64,000 bases of DNA from assembly GCA_013995675.1 (NCBI GenBank), contig VWRR01000008.1, forward strand, positions 589,085 through 653,084, written 5' to 3'. This stretch comes from Cyanidiococcus yangmingshanensis (taxonomy: Eukaryota; Rhodophyta; Bangiophyceae; Cyanidiales; Cyanidiaceae). Under the pieces are notes generated by a model that saw nothing but the letters and a program-made list of their open reading frames with translations, was not told the DNA's origin and searched no databases. The translations under genes were made by a program, and so were the position numbers. Shown one piece after another: positions 19,660 through 29,986 of this stretch. Within the stretch, counting starts at the first letter, position 1, and the number at the start of each line of letters is the position of its first letter.

Positions 19660-21597
19660 ATGTTTGCGGTGCTGGTTAGGCGACGTGAGCGACGAGCGAC
19701 GAGCAGCAACCCTAGTTCATCGACGTGCGTGTACTGCCCTTTTAGGGCGCCTTTCAAGTGCTCGAGTACCCGTCGCAGTTCACTGAGTTCGTCAGGTTCG
19801 TTGAAACGCTCCTGGACTCGGTGCTCGTCCGCTTCATTGAACGACTCGGGTGTCGACCGACTTGAACGGACGTCGTCGTCGAACGAGTCGCTGCTCTTTG
19901 GCGCTGGTCAGCACTGGGTAGAGCAGTTCATCAGTGCGCTCACTGGAATGCTGGAGTCGCTATCAGACACCGCTGCAGGTGAGGCACTGGAGTCGCTTTT
20001 GGCAGCAGACGCATGTTGGCGTGGTGACCTCATCGAACGGGCCGTGGGCGCATCCATGATCAGACACAAACTGGAGCAAGTACTCCGTTTCTGGGAGCAT
20101 ATCGGGTGGTATGTGCCGCCAGGTGCTGTCGAGTACACGTTGATCTCAAATGAACGAAGAAAATCTGAATCACGAACACAAATGCGAGTCGATATTCGGT
20201 TTATCGCCTCTGGGTTGTGGCCGTTACCATGGCGGCCACGCGTGCTCTGCACGGGAACACTCTCTGTCGAGCTCGAGATGGTCGACTCGATCGCCAAGCT
20301 ACAGGCGCGAACGTTGAAGGATACTGTTGAACCGTCGAGTCTTCTGCTGCTCAGACAACTATTTCCGGGACTCGCGGACTTGGTCTCCGCGTTCGTTGCA
20401 CCCTTGCCGGAGAATGACGCCCTCCTTGAGCAACGAGTGAACGCTCGCGCCCAGAAAACCCGAGCCGCAACATCATCACCCGATTTGGTGACTGACTTGG
20501 CTCTGTCTGATCCGAATTGGTCATCAAACAAAGCAGCACCGATTCCGGTACCGTCGAACGAAACCACGACGGCTGACGAAGACACTCAATGGGAGAGAGG
20601 GCCTGGTTTTCGGTTTCGATGGCCACTGCGCTGCTTTCGGGAACGCTCCTATCGGCCGTACTTTGAATGCTACCTATTACCGGGTGAGCCGTGCCCTGGC
20701 GCGATCAGGTCAGCACCCGATGGCGTGTTTCCATGCCTCCCTGCCTATGTCTTTAACTTTAGCCGCTTTCGTCGGCGTCTGGTTCTCGATCCTCAGGAGT
20801 TCTCTTTCGTAACACCAGTACAGGTTCGGCGATGGCTGCTCTCGGAGCTTGGCCCAGAAGCGATGACAATGCTTGCACGAAAAGACACCGCTCCCGTGAT
20901 TGGCCCTGAGTATTGGTCACCCGAGTCGCAAACCATCTTTGATCCCGAGACGCTCTATGATCTGCTCGAGAGCCAGATAGCTCAATGGTCTTCGTTGATG
21001 ACAACCAATGAGGAGAGCCTCCTGCAATGGCGTTTCCCGATTCCGATTCGATTCACTCGAGGCAGTCGTATCGTTATGGCACCGCATCCCTATGCGGATG
21101 CATTCGGACGTGGTGAGGCCACGACAGCAGCTACTGTATCGGGAGTATCGCTCGCTCGACACCAGGCTGAATCGAGGCAGCCTTGTCCTATCTACGATAT
21201 CCATCGTGCGCTCTCGGATGCGGTTTTGCAGCGACTGGAGGGAGGAAACTTCCCGCCGCTTCCCTCACGGGATGCGCACGGTCGAGTTCTAGTACGCTAC
21301 ACCGTCAGCGAGGACGGCGATTCTATCTTCTATGCCCGCAGATGCCGAGGACTACTCTCACCGGAGCGTCTCCTACGCATCCGCTACGATCTTTTGATGG
21401 ATCTGCGGTCGACGGGGCGAGTACCACGTGGCTGGCTACCCCACGAGACTCGCTGGCGGCTCTCCTGCTATGATTGCTCTGTGGCCTTTGACGAGGATGG
21501 CGAAATTTCCGTCGCTGTTTACCGTTCAAGTCGACCTCAGTTTTGTATCTTTCAAGTAGCGTTGGAGGTACCCAGAAATCTCTCCGCTGAAGACTGA
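19660..21597 (+). CDS. conserved-looking protein of unknown function
   Basis: The frame has 645 codons with the ATG at 19660. The first about 75 residues are rich in Ser and Arg and begin MFAVLVRRR; the Phe close to the start is typical of red-algal plastid transit peptides, so plastid import is plausible. The segment around residues 140-210 (FWEHIGWYVPPGAVEY, then LWPLPWRPRVLCTGTL) resembles NTF2-like, DUF2358-type domains of plant and algal proteins by its W...LPW.P pattern, but this is a weak call. The second half (RWLLSELGPEAM, then FPIPIRF) is not recognised. There are no membrane segments and no catalytic motif. Its length and uninterrupted frame make it very likely a real gene. Confidence 0.75.
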   Translation: MFAVLVRRRERRATSSNPSSSTCVYCPFRAPFKCSSTRRSSLSSSGSLKRSWTRCSSASLNDSGVDRLERTSSSNESLLFGAGQHWVEQFISALTGMLESLSDTAAGEALESLLAADACWRGDLIERAVGASMIRHKLEQVLRFWEHIGWYVPPGAVEYTLISNERRKSESRTQMRVDIRFIASGLWPLPWRPRVLCTGTLSVELEMVDSIAKLQARTLKDTVEPSSLLLLRQLFPGLADLVSAFVAPLPENDALLEQRVNARAQKTRAATSSPDLVTDLALSDPNWSSNKAAPIPVPSNETTTADEDTQWERGPGFRFRWPLRCFRERSYRPYFECYLLPGEPCPGAIRSAPDGVFPCLPAYVFNFSRFRRRLVLDPQEFSFVTPVQVRRWLLSELGPEAMTMLARKDTAPVIGPEYWSPESQTIFDPETLYDLLESQIAQWSSLMTTNEESLLQWRFPIPIRFTRGSRIVMAPHPYADAFGRGEATTAATVSGVSLARHQAESRQPCPIYDIHRALSDAVLQRLEGGNFPPLPSRDAHGRVLVRYTVSEDGDSIFYARRCRGLLSPERLLRIRYDLLMDLRSTGRVPRGWLPHETRWRLSCYDCSVAFDEDGEISVAVYRSSRPQFCIFQVALEVPRNLSAED

Positions 21598-22183
21598 GAG
21601 GGCGCGTTCGCTCGTTTGTTCGATGGCTTGTTCAGGTGAAATGAACGCCCGACGAGTAACGTCTCCCTGAAGTGATGCTCGATCGTCCTAGTTGCGGTGA
21701 GTAGGAAACGTTTTGGTTTTGAGCGATCGGTACGCATTCGACTGGTTTTGGAACTGGGCCTAGACAACGCCACGGCCATGGTCGTTGGATTCATATGGGA
21801 CCTCTGGAGATCATTCATCGACAACGCCTCACGATGATGCAGCCATCTCTGTGGGCAGACGACGACCTGGTTAGATGCCCATTCCTGAATCGCTTGCAGG
21901 ACCTTTTGCTGTGTGTTACCTGACGACCGGGTTGGAACGATCGCCACGTCTTTGGTTTGAAAAGCAGACTGCGTTACTGGCCCCAAGCACTACTTTGAAT
22001 GGCTAATTGACTTTTTTTGCAAACTTTATTGAGTAACTAGACGCGACAGCTCTAATGACGATACGCTATCATGTCGGTTTGTGGTTGCTGGTTGCGAACG
22101 CGTTCACTGTCCCTTTGCTGCTCGAGTCGAACAGCCGAGATGAAGCATCCACGTCTATCGTCTCTGATGGTTACATGGCGCTC
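21598..22183. other. convergent intergenic region
   Basis: About 590 bases lie between the ends of the unknown gene (+) and RPC11 (-). A minus-strand frame of 144 codons starts at 21986 but runs into the 3' end of the preceding gene and has no recognisable domain. I see no supported feature here. Confidence 0.5.
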
Positions 22184-22564
22184 TTATTCTCGCCACTGGT
22201 TTCCGCACTCTAGGCAACGGTAAAAAGTGGTCATAGGTTCGTCTGCACTGCGTGTCTGGAGCTGGTAGAAGCTCGCTCGACGAGCACCACAACGCTCGCA
22301 CCGTACCTGACTCGTCTCTTGACCCGGTGTCTCCGTTCCGAGTAGCAAGGGGTCAGCGGTGCGATCACGACTTGCAGTCGATTGTCGTGCTTCCTGTTCG
22401 TTCAGTGCCGCCCAGGGGTGAACTGGTTGCGCCCAGGTGCGACCCCAGGGAAGCGCGTAGCGATATCCACATTGCTCGCATTGAAAGCAGGTGGTTGCCC
22501 CCTCAACAGCTCCGTTGTACCGCACGGTGTGCACGCGTTCGTAGCACAGCGGGCAGTAAAGCAT
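22184..22564 (-). CDS. RNA polymerase III subunit C11 (RPC10/POLR3K type)
   Basis: This small Pol III subunit is needed for RNA 3' cleavage, termination and re-initiation. The 126-residue product has an N-terminal Rpb9-like zinc ribbon (MLYCPLCYERV, then CEQCGYRYALPW). A linker of about 40 residues rich in Gln, Thr and Glu follows. The C-terminal TFIIS-like zinc ribbon (RCERCGARRASFYQLQTRSA, continuing DEPMTTFYRCLECGNQW) keeps the acidic DE hairpin that enters the polymerase active site. Family members are about 108-110 residues, so the linker is slightly expanded. The start is the ATG at 22564. The TFIIIC subunit at 28.1-30.0 kb is another Pol III factor, but I read no linkage into that. Confidence 0.93.
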   Translation of the reverse strand: MLYCPLCYERVHTVRYNGAVEGATTCFQCEQCGYRYALPWGRTWAQPVHPWAALNEQEARQSTASRDRTADPLLLGTETPGQETSQVRCERCGARRASFYQLQTRSADEPMTTFYRCLECGNQWRE

Positions 22565-24259
22565 CCACTGGGGAAGCCCAAGGGTAGATCGCGCTCACTG
22601 GTTCCCTGGCAGCGTCGATCGGTTTCGGAAGCAGCGACAGCCGGCAACGATAAGTGCTCGGCTCGGGCCGTCGCTTGCGAGGCCGTGACGAAAAGGTTGC
22701 AGTTCTACGTCAGACCGTCCGTAGTGAAGTTTTCGTTTCGAGCGCCGCAGCAGCTTGTCAAGAGCTACGGTTTCTTTATGCAGTACGGTTTGTCAAGTCT
22801 GAGGTGTTCTTGTTTGGGCAACGCCAATCGTCGTGAAAGGTGGTTTCGACCTTGGCGCGGAGGCATTCGACCGCGACCGTGGTTGTGACCAGCGCTCCCG
22901 GTGTCCAAGACCCTTCTGGTGAACGACAGACGCGAGCGTCAGCTTGGACCGTGTACAAACGACGCGGTAACACGAGTCATACAACCCCAATGAACAGATG
23001 TGTCAGCTGCGTCATCCATAGTGAGGACTTGAGTGGTTTGGCACGAGCTGGTCGCTCGTCATCGCATCATGTATCCAGCCCTGGACGCTACACCTGACGC
23101 CGATGAGACAGAGCCTTGGTTGAGTGATCGGAATGTTTGTAGCGGGCACCAAAAGCTGAACAGAAAGGCCTCTGGACCAAGATCCGCAAACAAATGTTGC
23201 GTCGTATTGTCGTTAGAGATGCTCCCGTCTTTTTCTGGAATTTTCCTAAAAAAGTTTTGTGCACATATATTCGTTTATCGATATATGCACGAATACAATG
23301 CTCTTATGAGGGATACCCGTAGCGTGAAACCAAGATTCATTTCTGCGTATTCGTTCATCGATACATACACGAATACAATGCCCTTATGAGGGATACCCGT
23401 AGCATAGAACCAAGATTCACTTCTGCGTATTCGTTTATCGATATATGCACGAATAAAATGCTCTCTTGGTGGTCCTCCCGAACATAGGATCCAAATCTTC
23501 TTCATCGATACGTCGATAACGAGGTATCGTTCCAGGACACATCATCCACATGCTTCGAAGAAATCGCTCGTGAATCGCCACCGCCAACAGCAACTGCATC
23601 CGCCTCATTCATTCCGATACGCCTGCATCGACGACACGACCGCCGACGTGTGGTGTCATCGCGTTGACCAGCAGTGAGACGCCACCATTTCAGTACAACC
23701 ATCGGACGCGCGTCGACAATAACAGGCCCCATGGTGTGCCGGACCGTCCCGTGCGGACATGAAGGGACGAGCACGATCCAAGGCCATCGCATGGACGCGG
23801 CCAACGTCCCTTCCAGACGCAATGTTCGAGAACCGAATGAAACAACGAAAACGACTCCACCCTTCCCAGCACCAATGGCTACAGTGATCAATCTACGATA
23901 CCAGCACCCATAGCTAGTATTCAGGTCGATCAGCTTGGCTACGGCCTGGCCAAGGGCCACGCAAGCCAAGCGCTTCATCGAAGCCAAGGAGGCATCTCGG
24001 CCGGCGCACATCGCGCCAGCGGATCGACGTGGCGCGCATGGCCCCCGGCCAGACCCATCGATTCAAACCCGCGCGTGGCGCTTGCGCGCGCTTTCCCCCT
24101 CGACGATATGAAGACGCGCGCCTGGGCACCGTCGACTCGCTGGCGCCAACTGCGACGCTCCTGACCTGGACGCTGTTCCCCGAGTACGTAACCTAGTCGA
24201 CGTTCTGTAGTTTCGCGCCTATCCAGTTGGTGCACTGTTGCTAGAGTATAGGGATAATT
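22565..24259. other. 1.7-kb intergenic region with a tandem repeat
   Basis: No gene could be supported. Frames on both strands reach 169 codons but have no domains. A tandem 80-bp repeat sits at 23268-23466 (separate entry). The part from about 23930 to 24180 is clearly more GC-rich than its surroundings, and the last bases before RNR1 are AT-rich. Confidence 0.5.
23268..23466. repeat. 80-bp tandem repeat, about 2.4 copies
   Basis: Units begin at 23268, 23348 and 23428 (spacing exactly 80), each starting tattcgtttatcgat with minor changes. Each unit opens with an imperfect palindrome: attcgt ... atcgat ... acgaat. The repeats are AT-rich against GC-richer flanks. Role unknown; a hairpin-forming or protein-binding array is possible. 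Confidence 0.9.
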
Positions 24260-26695
24260 ATGGAGCGGTGTGTTGTGAAGCGAGATGGTCGTCAGCAGCC
24301 GGTCAAGTTTGATAAAATCACGGCGCGCATCAAAAAGCTTGCGTATGGTCTCGATCCGTTGGTGGACGTGACTGAAGTTGCGCAGAAGGTTTGTGCGGGC
24401 GTCTACGACGGGGTGCATACCTCCGAGTTAGATGAGCTCGCTGCTGAGACGGCGGCATACATGAGCACGCGTCACCATGACTACTCGATTTTGGCGGCGC
24501 GCATTGCTGTTAGCAACTTGCATAAGAACACGGAAAAGTCGTTTAGTGTAGTGATGGAGCGTCTGTATGTGTATCGGTCGCCCAAGACTGGCGAACCTGC
24601 GCCGCTCATAGCGGATGATGTGATAGATATCGTTCGCCGGCACGCGGAGCGTCTGGACGGGGCGATCATCTACGACCGCGATTTTTCTTATGATTATTTT
24701 GGCTTTAAGACGTTAGAGCGCTCCTATTTGTTGCGGATTGACGGCAAGGTGGTGGAGCGCCCGCAGCAGATGTTGATGCGAGTAGCCATCGGTATTCACA
24801 AGGAAGATATTGATGCTGCCATGGAGACGTACGACTACATGAGTCGGAAGTATTTCACCCATGCGAGCCCGACGCTGTTCAATGCCGGCACGCCCCGTCC
24901 ACAGCTGAGCTCGTGCTTCCTGTTGACCATGACTGAGGACTCTATCGAAGGCATCTACGACACGCTGAAGCGTTGCGCAGTGATCAGCAAAAGCGCCGGT
25001 GGTATTGGTCTCGCAGTCCATAATATTCGTGCGACCAAGTCGTACATTCGAGGCACGAATGGAACGAGCAACGGCATTGTGCCAATGCTCCGAGTATTCA
25101 ACGACACCGCTCGCTATGTGGATCAAGGAGGCGGTAAGCGCAAAGGCGCTTTTGCGGTATACTTGGAACCGTGGCACGCCGATATATTCGAATGGCTGGA
25201 CTTGAGGAAGAACCACGGCAAGGAAGAAGCGCGGGCGCGAGACCTTTTCTATGCGCTTTGGACACCGGACCTGTTCATGAAGAGGGTAGAGGCGAATGCG
25301 CAATGGTCGTTATTCTGTCCGAACGAGGCACCCGGTCTCGCCGATGTATGGGGTGAAGCGTTCGACCAACTCTACGAACGGTACGAAGCCGAAGGTAGAG
25401 CACGAGAGACAATCCCAGCCCGAAAGCTGTGGTTCTCGATCCTCGAGTCCCAAATTGAAACCGGTACGCCGTACATGCTGTATAAGGACCACTGCAACCG
25501 CAAGAGCAACCAGCAAAACCTGGGCACGATTCGTTGCTCCAACCTCTGTACGGAGATTGTGGAGTTCACTTCACCTGATGAGGTTGCTGTTTGCAACCTC
25601 GCGAGTATCGCTCTGAACAAGTTCGTTATCCCTAGTGATCGCGATAAGGGCACCGATCCAGTCTACAACTTTGACGAGCTCGCCTTTGTGACTCGAATGG
25701 TAACCAAGAATCTGAACAAGATCATCGACGTGAACTTTTATCCCATTCCAGAGGCACGGAACTCAAACCTTAGGCATCGTCCGATTGGTATTGGTGTACA
25801 GGGACTCGCCGATGCATTCATCCTCATGCGAATGCCCTTCGAGAGCGACGAGGCGCGCCAGCTCAACAAGGACATCTTCGAGTGTATCTACTACAACGCA
25901 CTGCTGGCCTCGAATGAGCTCGCCGAGTGTGACGGTGCGTACTCCACTTTTGAAGGCTCACCTGCATCGCAGGGCATGCTCCAGTTTGATCTGTGGCAAG
26001 TGAAACCCAACTCGGATCGTTGGGACTGGGGCGCGCTCAAGGACCGTATCGCCAGACATGGACTGCGCAACTCGCTCCTTGTAGCACCCATGCCGACTGC
26101 GTCGACATCGCAGATTCTCGGCAATAACGAGTGTTTCGAGCCATACACATCGAATCTATACACCCGCAGGGTGCTGGCTGGTGAGTTTACAGTGGTGAAC
26201 CAACACCTGGTACGTGATCTGCAGGAGCTCAGTCTCTGGAATCCGCTCATTAAGAACAAAATTATCGCCCATAGCGGATCGATCCAGCAGATCACCGAAA
26301 TTCCCGAGCCGATTCGAAACCTCTACAAGACCGTCTGGGAGGTGAGTCAGCGGCGCCTGCTGGACCTTGCGGCAGACCGCGGTGCCTTTATCGATCAGAG
26401 CCAGTCCCTGAACGTCTACATGGGACAGCCAACGATCGGTAAGCTGAGCTCTATGCACTTTCACGGTTGGCGTCTCGGCCTCAAAACAGGTATGTACTAT
26501 CTGAGAACGCGTCCCGCAGCTGACGCAATCAAGTTTACCCTCGATCAGCGAGTCCTGAAAGAGGAGAACCACGTTGCCATCAACGGCGCTCAGATGCCCT
26601 ACAACCTGACCCCACGTACCAATGCCGCAGAACAATACGCTGCCATGGCCTGTTCACTGGACAAGAAGGATGAATGTATCGCTTGCGGAAGCTAA
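24260..26695 (+). CDS. ribonucleoside-diphosphate reductase large subunit, class Ia
   Basis: R1 reduces ribonucleoside diphosphates to deoxy forms using a radical delivered by the small subunit, supplying DNA synthesis. The product is 811 residues with the ATG at 24260. An ATP-cone lies in the first about 90 residues ([16 protein letters not shown]). The barrel contains the conserved LSSCFL cysteine (near 217) and NLCTEI with CNLAS (near 427). It also has the [19 protein letters not shown] block (near 623). The tail ends CIACGS, the flexible thioredoxin/glutaredoxin-accepting Cys pair. All catalytic elements are intact and the length fits eukaryotic R1. The small subunit is not in the window. 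In algae this gene is usually induced at G1/S; I found no specific element. Confidence 0.98.
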   Translation: MERCVVKRDGRQQPVKFDKITARIKKLAYGLDPLVDVTEVAQKVCAGVYDGVHTSELDELAAETAAYMSTRHHDYSILAARIAVSNLHKNTEKSFSVVMERLYVYRSPKTGEPAPLIADDVIDIVRRHAERLDGAIIYDRDFSYDYFGFKTLERSYLLRIDGKVVERPQQMLMRVAIGIHKEDIDAAMETYDYMSRKYFTHASPTLFNAGTPRPQLSSCFLLTMTEDSIEGIYDTLKRCAVISKSAGGIGLAVHNIRATKSYIRGTNGTSNGIVPMLRVFNDTARYVDQGGGKRKGAFAVYLEPWHADIFEWLDLRKNHGKEEARARDLFYALWTPDLFMKRVEANAQWSLFCPNEAPGLADVWGEAFDQLYERYEAEGRARETIPARKLWFSILESQIETGTPYMLYKDHCNRKSNQQNLGTIRCSNLCTEIVEFTSPDEVAVCNLASIALNKFVIPSDRDKGTDPVYNFDELAFVTRMVTKNLNKIIDVNFYPIPEARNSNLRHRPIGIGVQGLADAFILMRMPFESDEARQLNKDIFECIYYNALLASNELAECDGAYSTFEGSPASQGMLQFDLWQVKPNSDRWDWGALKDRIARHGLRNSLLVAPMPTASTSQILGNNECFEPYTSNLYTRRVLAGEFTVVNQHLVRDLQELSLWNPLIKNKIIAHSGSIQQITEIPEPIRNLYKTVWEVSQRRLLDLAADRGAFIDQSQSLNVYMGQPTIGKLSSMHFHGWRLGLKTGMYYLRTRPAADAIKFTLDQRVLKEENHVAINGAQMPYNLTPRTNAAEQYAAMACSLDKKDECIACGS

Positions 26696-26857
26696 TTAGA
26701 TCCTGGTTGCTGTCCCTAAAAAGCGTTAGAAAGCGAAAGGAAGCAGCGTGCGTCCGGACCATTTCTTATTCGCCTCGTTCCTCGACGGGGTACGCGTTCG
26801 AGTCGGCGAGAAGCCAACACCCTCATACGTGCGGTTTCCGTGACACGTGCAGCCTAC

Positions 26858-27631
26858 ATGTCAACTGGAGCGACGGCACGACCGCGGGAGCGACCGTCGT
26901 TCGAAGCGTGTCTGCAGTACGAGCGTGAACGTCTCGCGCGACGGGAGCCGAATGAACTCGCCAACTGGCTCGCTGAACTCGTCGCAACAAACGCTGAGCC
27001 GCATCATCAAGGCTCGCTATCAGAGTGGCAGCGCTTCTTCCACAACCTTGTCGCTCGTCAGCGCTTTCGGATCTTTATCACTGGGGAGCGCGTACCAGAC
27101 CAGGGCGGTCGAGCGATAGCACTCGCGCTACGTCACGCGATTCGCGGCTACCAGGGCGTATCGGTGGACCAGGACACCCCTTCGAGAAAGCAAGTGAGCG
27201 CATCGACCCCGCGGGACGTATGGAGGCCCCAGGTGCTTGTGCTCATGCCGTCGGCAGAACGGGTCTGCCGAGCAGCGACAGCAGTGCGTCAGCTGACGCG
27301 GTTTCAACGACATCACTGGGCATGTCTCAAGGTGTTTGCTCGCCACGAACGATTGCAAGTCTCCATGGCTCGATGTCAAGCCTTGGCGCAAACGACTGCC
27401 CAGCATAAGCGTGGGGTGGTTGTGCTCGGAACACCGCATCGTATCGCCGAGCTGCTCCACAGACGGGTGCTGGGCGCGCCCCAGTTGTTGCTCGTCCTCG
27501 ATATGAGTCTCGACGAGAAATGCCGTCGTCTGCTGCGAATGCCCGATGTGGAACGAGCGGTGGTCGAGTGCCTCTGGTTGTTGCGCGAGGCGCTGGAGGT
27601 CGCTACCACTGAACTGGTTTTGTATGCATGA
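26858..27631 (+). CDS. CMS1-like ribosome-biogenesis protein
   Basis: CMS1/CMSS1 proteins are degenerate DEAD-box-like factors associated with early 90S/SSU pre-ribosomes. The first ATG is at 26858 (257 residues; a GTG lies six codons upstream). An N-terminal stretch, QYERERLARREPNELANWL, is followed by a Rossmann-like core. The core has VLVLMPSAERVCRA, LKVFARH and VVVLGTPHRIAELLHRR near residue 190, then LLLVLDMSLDEK where a helicase would have its DEAD box. These match the family layout (vLv..saeRa, KLFakH, vgTPgRi, lviD). No Walker A or DEAD motif is present, as expected. It lies 162 bases after RNR1 on the same strand. Confidence 0.75.
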   Translation: MSTGATARPRERPSFEACLQYERERLARREPNELANWLAELVATNAEPHHQGSLSEWQRFFHNLVARQRFRIFITGERVPDQGGRAIALALRHAIRGYQGVSVDQDTPSRKQVSASTPRDVWRPQVLVLMPSAERVCRAATAVRQLTRFQRHHWACLKVFARHERLQVSMARCQALAQTTAQHKRGVVVLGTPHRIAELLHRRVLGAPQLLLVLDMSLDEKCRRLLRMPDVERAVVECLWLLREALEVATTELVLYA

Positions 27632-28102
27632 ACAGCCTGGCAGACAATGATCTTGGAAGCAGGTGTGACAAGCCAGAATATAGAACGAGGGTTTTCGGAC
27701 TCGATGAAAACGACAAGATCGAGGCACCAGCGTGACCTTGGACGAGACCGAATCTGAATAAAGTGAGTCGCGCGCGCTCTCCCCTCGACAATGCTTTTGA
27801 TTCCGTACCCGTGGGGCAAGAGACCGATCCTCTCTCAACGATACCGATACGTTGCGGCCCGTCATTTTCGAGTTTGCCAACGGTCATGCGAGAAAATGCA
27901 CCCATATCATGCCAGTCCGTTCACCGATTCCTCGTCTTCGAAACGAGCCCTTCCTCACTCTGGGTTTGTTTATCGCTCATGTCTCCAAAGGGACTGCTGA
28001 TCAGTACACGCCCGATGCATGGGTTCACTGAAGAGCCTCCCCAGCCTCTCTTGGTTGCGCTAGCAATCAGCGGAGCACGAGTCGCGCACCTCATCGCTAC
28101 CG
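27632..28102. other. convergent intergenic region
   Basis: About 470 bases lie between the CMS1-like stop and the TFIIIC subunit stop. Plus-strand frames open here continue antisense into the TFIIIC gene and are read as shadows. No other feature is seen. Confidence 0.5.
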
Positions 28103-29986
28103 TCATCGAGCAGAACGTCGTCGTTCGGTCGGTGTCAAGGGAACTGAAGAAGCCGCCTCTTGATCATGTTGACGGGTGCAAATGCCGTTCATTCTGGATC
28201 GTTTCGTCCGAGTCGTTTCCGGCACTTGCGCAGATGTTCGCCTCCTTGTGGGTCGACAAGATCGCTCCAGTGACGACTTGTGTTCCGGCACTGCATCGGT
28301 GTCTGCTAGGGTGCTCTCTGCAGACGATTTGTGTGCGCTGGCGTTCGCCCTTGTTGGTTGATCACATTGCACCAACGTTCGATCCGCTTTGACACGCTCC
28401 ACTGACTCGGCTTGGCGTGCACTGCGCAGCGAGGAGAGACGCCGGCAGAGCTGTTCGTCTTGGTCGTAGGGTGGTCGCGCCACAAGTCTCTCGAGAATGG
28501 CGATTTCGAGATCAAACTCAGCAGAACGAGCCAGAATCTGTTGAAAATGATAGAGCAAATCGTGAAAATAAAGAAAAGGCACTTGTTCCTCACTCAAAAG
28601 CAAGATACCAATACGACGAGCTGGTTGTGGATCCCCCAGTAGGAGATGTGCTAGGGCGAGGCGTGCTCGCAGACGTAGTGGCAACGCTAGTCCAGGACTG
28701 CTGCCTTCTTCGGACTGCAACGATGCGCAGAGCGAATGGACCACGGATTCAGTCTCAGCGCGAGAACTGGTCCTTGCAACGACGGCAGTGGGGCTCAAAA
28801 CACTAGCATCCGGTGATGGCTTACGAACCATACGAGCAGCCGTCAAGAGGAGCGCCAAACGACTCATGGCAGCGGCCACTTCAGTCGCTTTGCCTTGGAC
28901 CAACTGAGCGTCGGCCAGTGCCTCATGGACGCGTACATGGGTCAGAAGCGGCCGACGCTCACCTGTCTCCATATGGTCACCATAGAACCGCACATCGCTC
29001 GTACCTGCAACGAGCGGGGATGATCCCTGGGTCTGCTGCACCGCCCTGGAGAGCCTCATTTCAGCAACAGCGATACGTCCATTCGGCCAGCTCCTATTCC
29101 CAGCACGAACTCGTTCTCGACGAGCAGCAGCATCAAGCCAGTTCGACAGAAGCGATTCAGCGGCGGCAGCTTCACCACGACGCAGCAGCATACGCGCCCA
29201 GCTGACGACAGCATCTTCGTTTTGGGGCTCCAGCTTTAATAACTGCTCGAAACCGGCTGATGCCCGTTTATCATCCCCGATCTGGAGGTAGAGGTATGCT
29301 CGCTCCCGCAGAGCATCCATGTCGTGACCTCGAGCTGCACGAAGTGCCTTGCTGAGACAATGGATCGCTTGGCGTGGCTTTCCAACGCGTACACTCTCAG
29401 CAGCGATCTGTTTCCACCAGCCCGCATCGAGTGGATTCAAATGAGCGGCGATAAGCGCATAGTCGAGAGCCTTGTTCGACTCATCCCGCAACCCGTGAAT
29501 CAAACTCAAGGTTTTGTAAGCTGGAACTGCCTTGGGATCCTTCACAACTACCTCGTGACAAGCCTGGAGCGCTTCGTCGAGTTTGTTCTCGAGAAAGCAC
29601 AGGTGCGCCTTTGCCAGCAGCGGCTCTAGTTCCGGGGCGAGTCGGGCTGCCGGTCGACGCCCTCGTTGTCGTCCACGTCGTCCGCGTCCAGAGGTGAGGC
29701 CCAACGAGCTTTCCACTTGATCGCCTATACCAAAGACTTGTCGCTCTAAACGAGCGCCAAAGACGTCCTCCTCATCCGGCGCACTCGAGCCGCGCTCCAG
29801 GTAGTAGTTGGACGCTGCCGCCAACGCTGTACTAGAGACTGTCGCCGGGTGAAACTCCGTCTTTGAGTGCGTTCTCGGGGCCTGGATGGCGTCGAGCCCC
29901 AATAGACCTTCTCGTTCTGCATCGAGCGCGTCCGCATCATCACTGTCGCTTTCAGAAAAGTCTAGACTACCTTCCGGCGGGTCCAT
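28103..29986 (-). CDS. TFIIIC TPR subunit (GTF3C3 / Tfc4 type)
   Basis: This subunit bridges promoter-bound TFIIIC to TFIIIB on Pol III genes such as tRNAs. The ATG is at 29986 (627 residues). The N terminus is acidic (SLDFSESDSDDADALDAE). A Gly/Arg patch GRGRRGRQRGRR follows near residue 100. TPR repeats start near residue 115 with LAKAHLCFLENKLDEALQ. They include YKTLSLIHGL, ALIAAHLNPLDAGWWKQIA and RQAIHCLSKAL, closely matching the first TPR array of Tfc4. A second helical block appears near residues 430-530. The C terminus is a basic, Ser/Thr-rich tail. At 627 residues it is clearly shorter than animal or yeast members (about 890-1025), so the second TPR array may be reduced. Confidence 0.85.
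   Translation of the reverse strand: MDPPEGSLDFSESDSDDADALDAEREGLLGLDAIQAPRTHSKTEFHPATVSSTALAAASNYYLERGSSAPDEEDVFGARLERQVFGIGDQVESSLGLTSGRGRRGRQRGRRPAARLAPELEPLLAKAHLCFLENKLDEALQACHEVVVKDPKAVPAYKTLSLIHGLRDESNKALDYALIAAHLNPLDAGWWKQIAAESVRVGKPRQAIHCLSKALRAARGHDMDALRERAYLYLQIGDDKRASAGFEQLLKLEPQNEDAVVSWARMLLRRGEAAAAESLLSNWLDAAARRERVRAGNRSWPNGRIAVAEMRLSRAVQQTQGSSPLVAGTSDVRFYGDHMETGERRPLLTHVRVHEALADAQLVQGKATEVAAAMSRLALLLTAARMVRKPSPDASVLSPTAVVARTSSRAETESVVHSLCASLQSEEGSSPGLALPLRLRARLALAHLLLGDPQPARRIGILLLSEEQVPFLYFHDLLYHFQQILARSAEFDLEIAILERLVARPPYDQDEQLCRRLSSLRSARQAESVERVKADRTLVQCDQPTRANASAHKSSAESTLADTDAVPEHKSSLERSCRPTRRRTSAQVPETTRTKRSRMNGICTRQHDQEAASSVPLTPTERRRSAR

Noticed and set aside
22382-22888. 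168-codon plus-strand frame opposite RPC11
   Set aside because: It is antisense to the well-supported RPC11 gene over its first third, with no domain.
23930-24180. Minus-strand ggtttgaatc-like T-arm, considered as a tRNA
   Set aside because: The flanking five-base stem does not pair and no acceptor or anticodon arms fit, including permuted arrangements.
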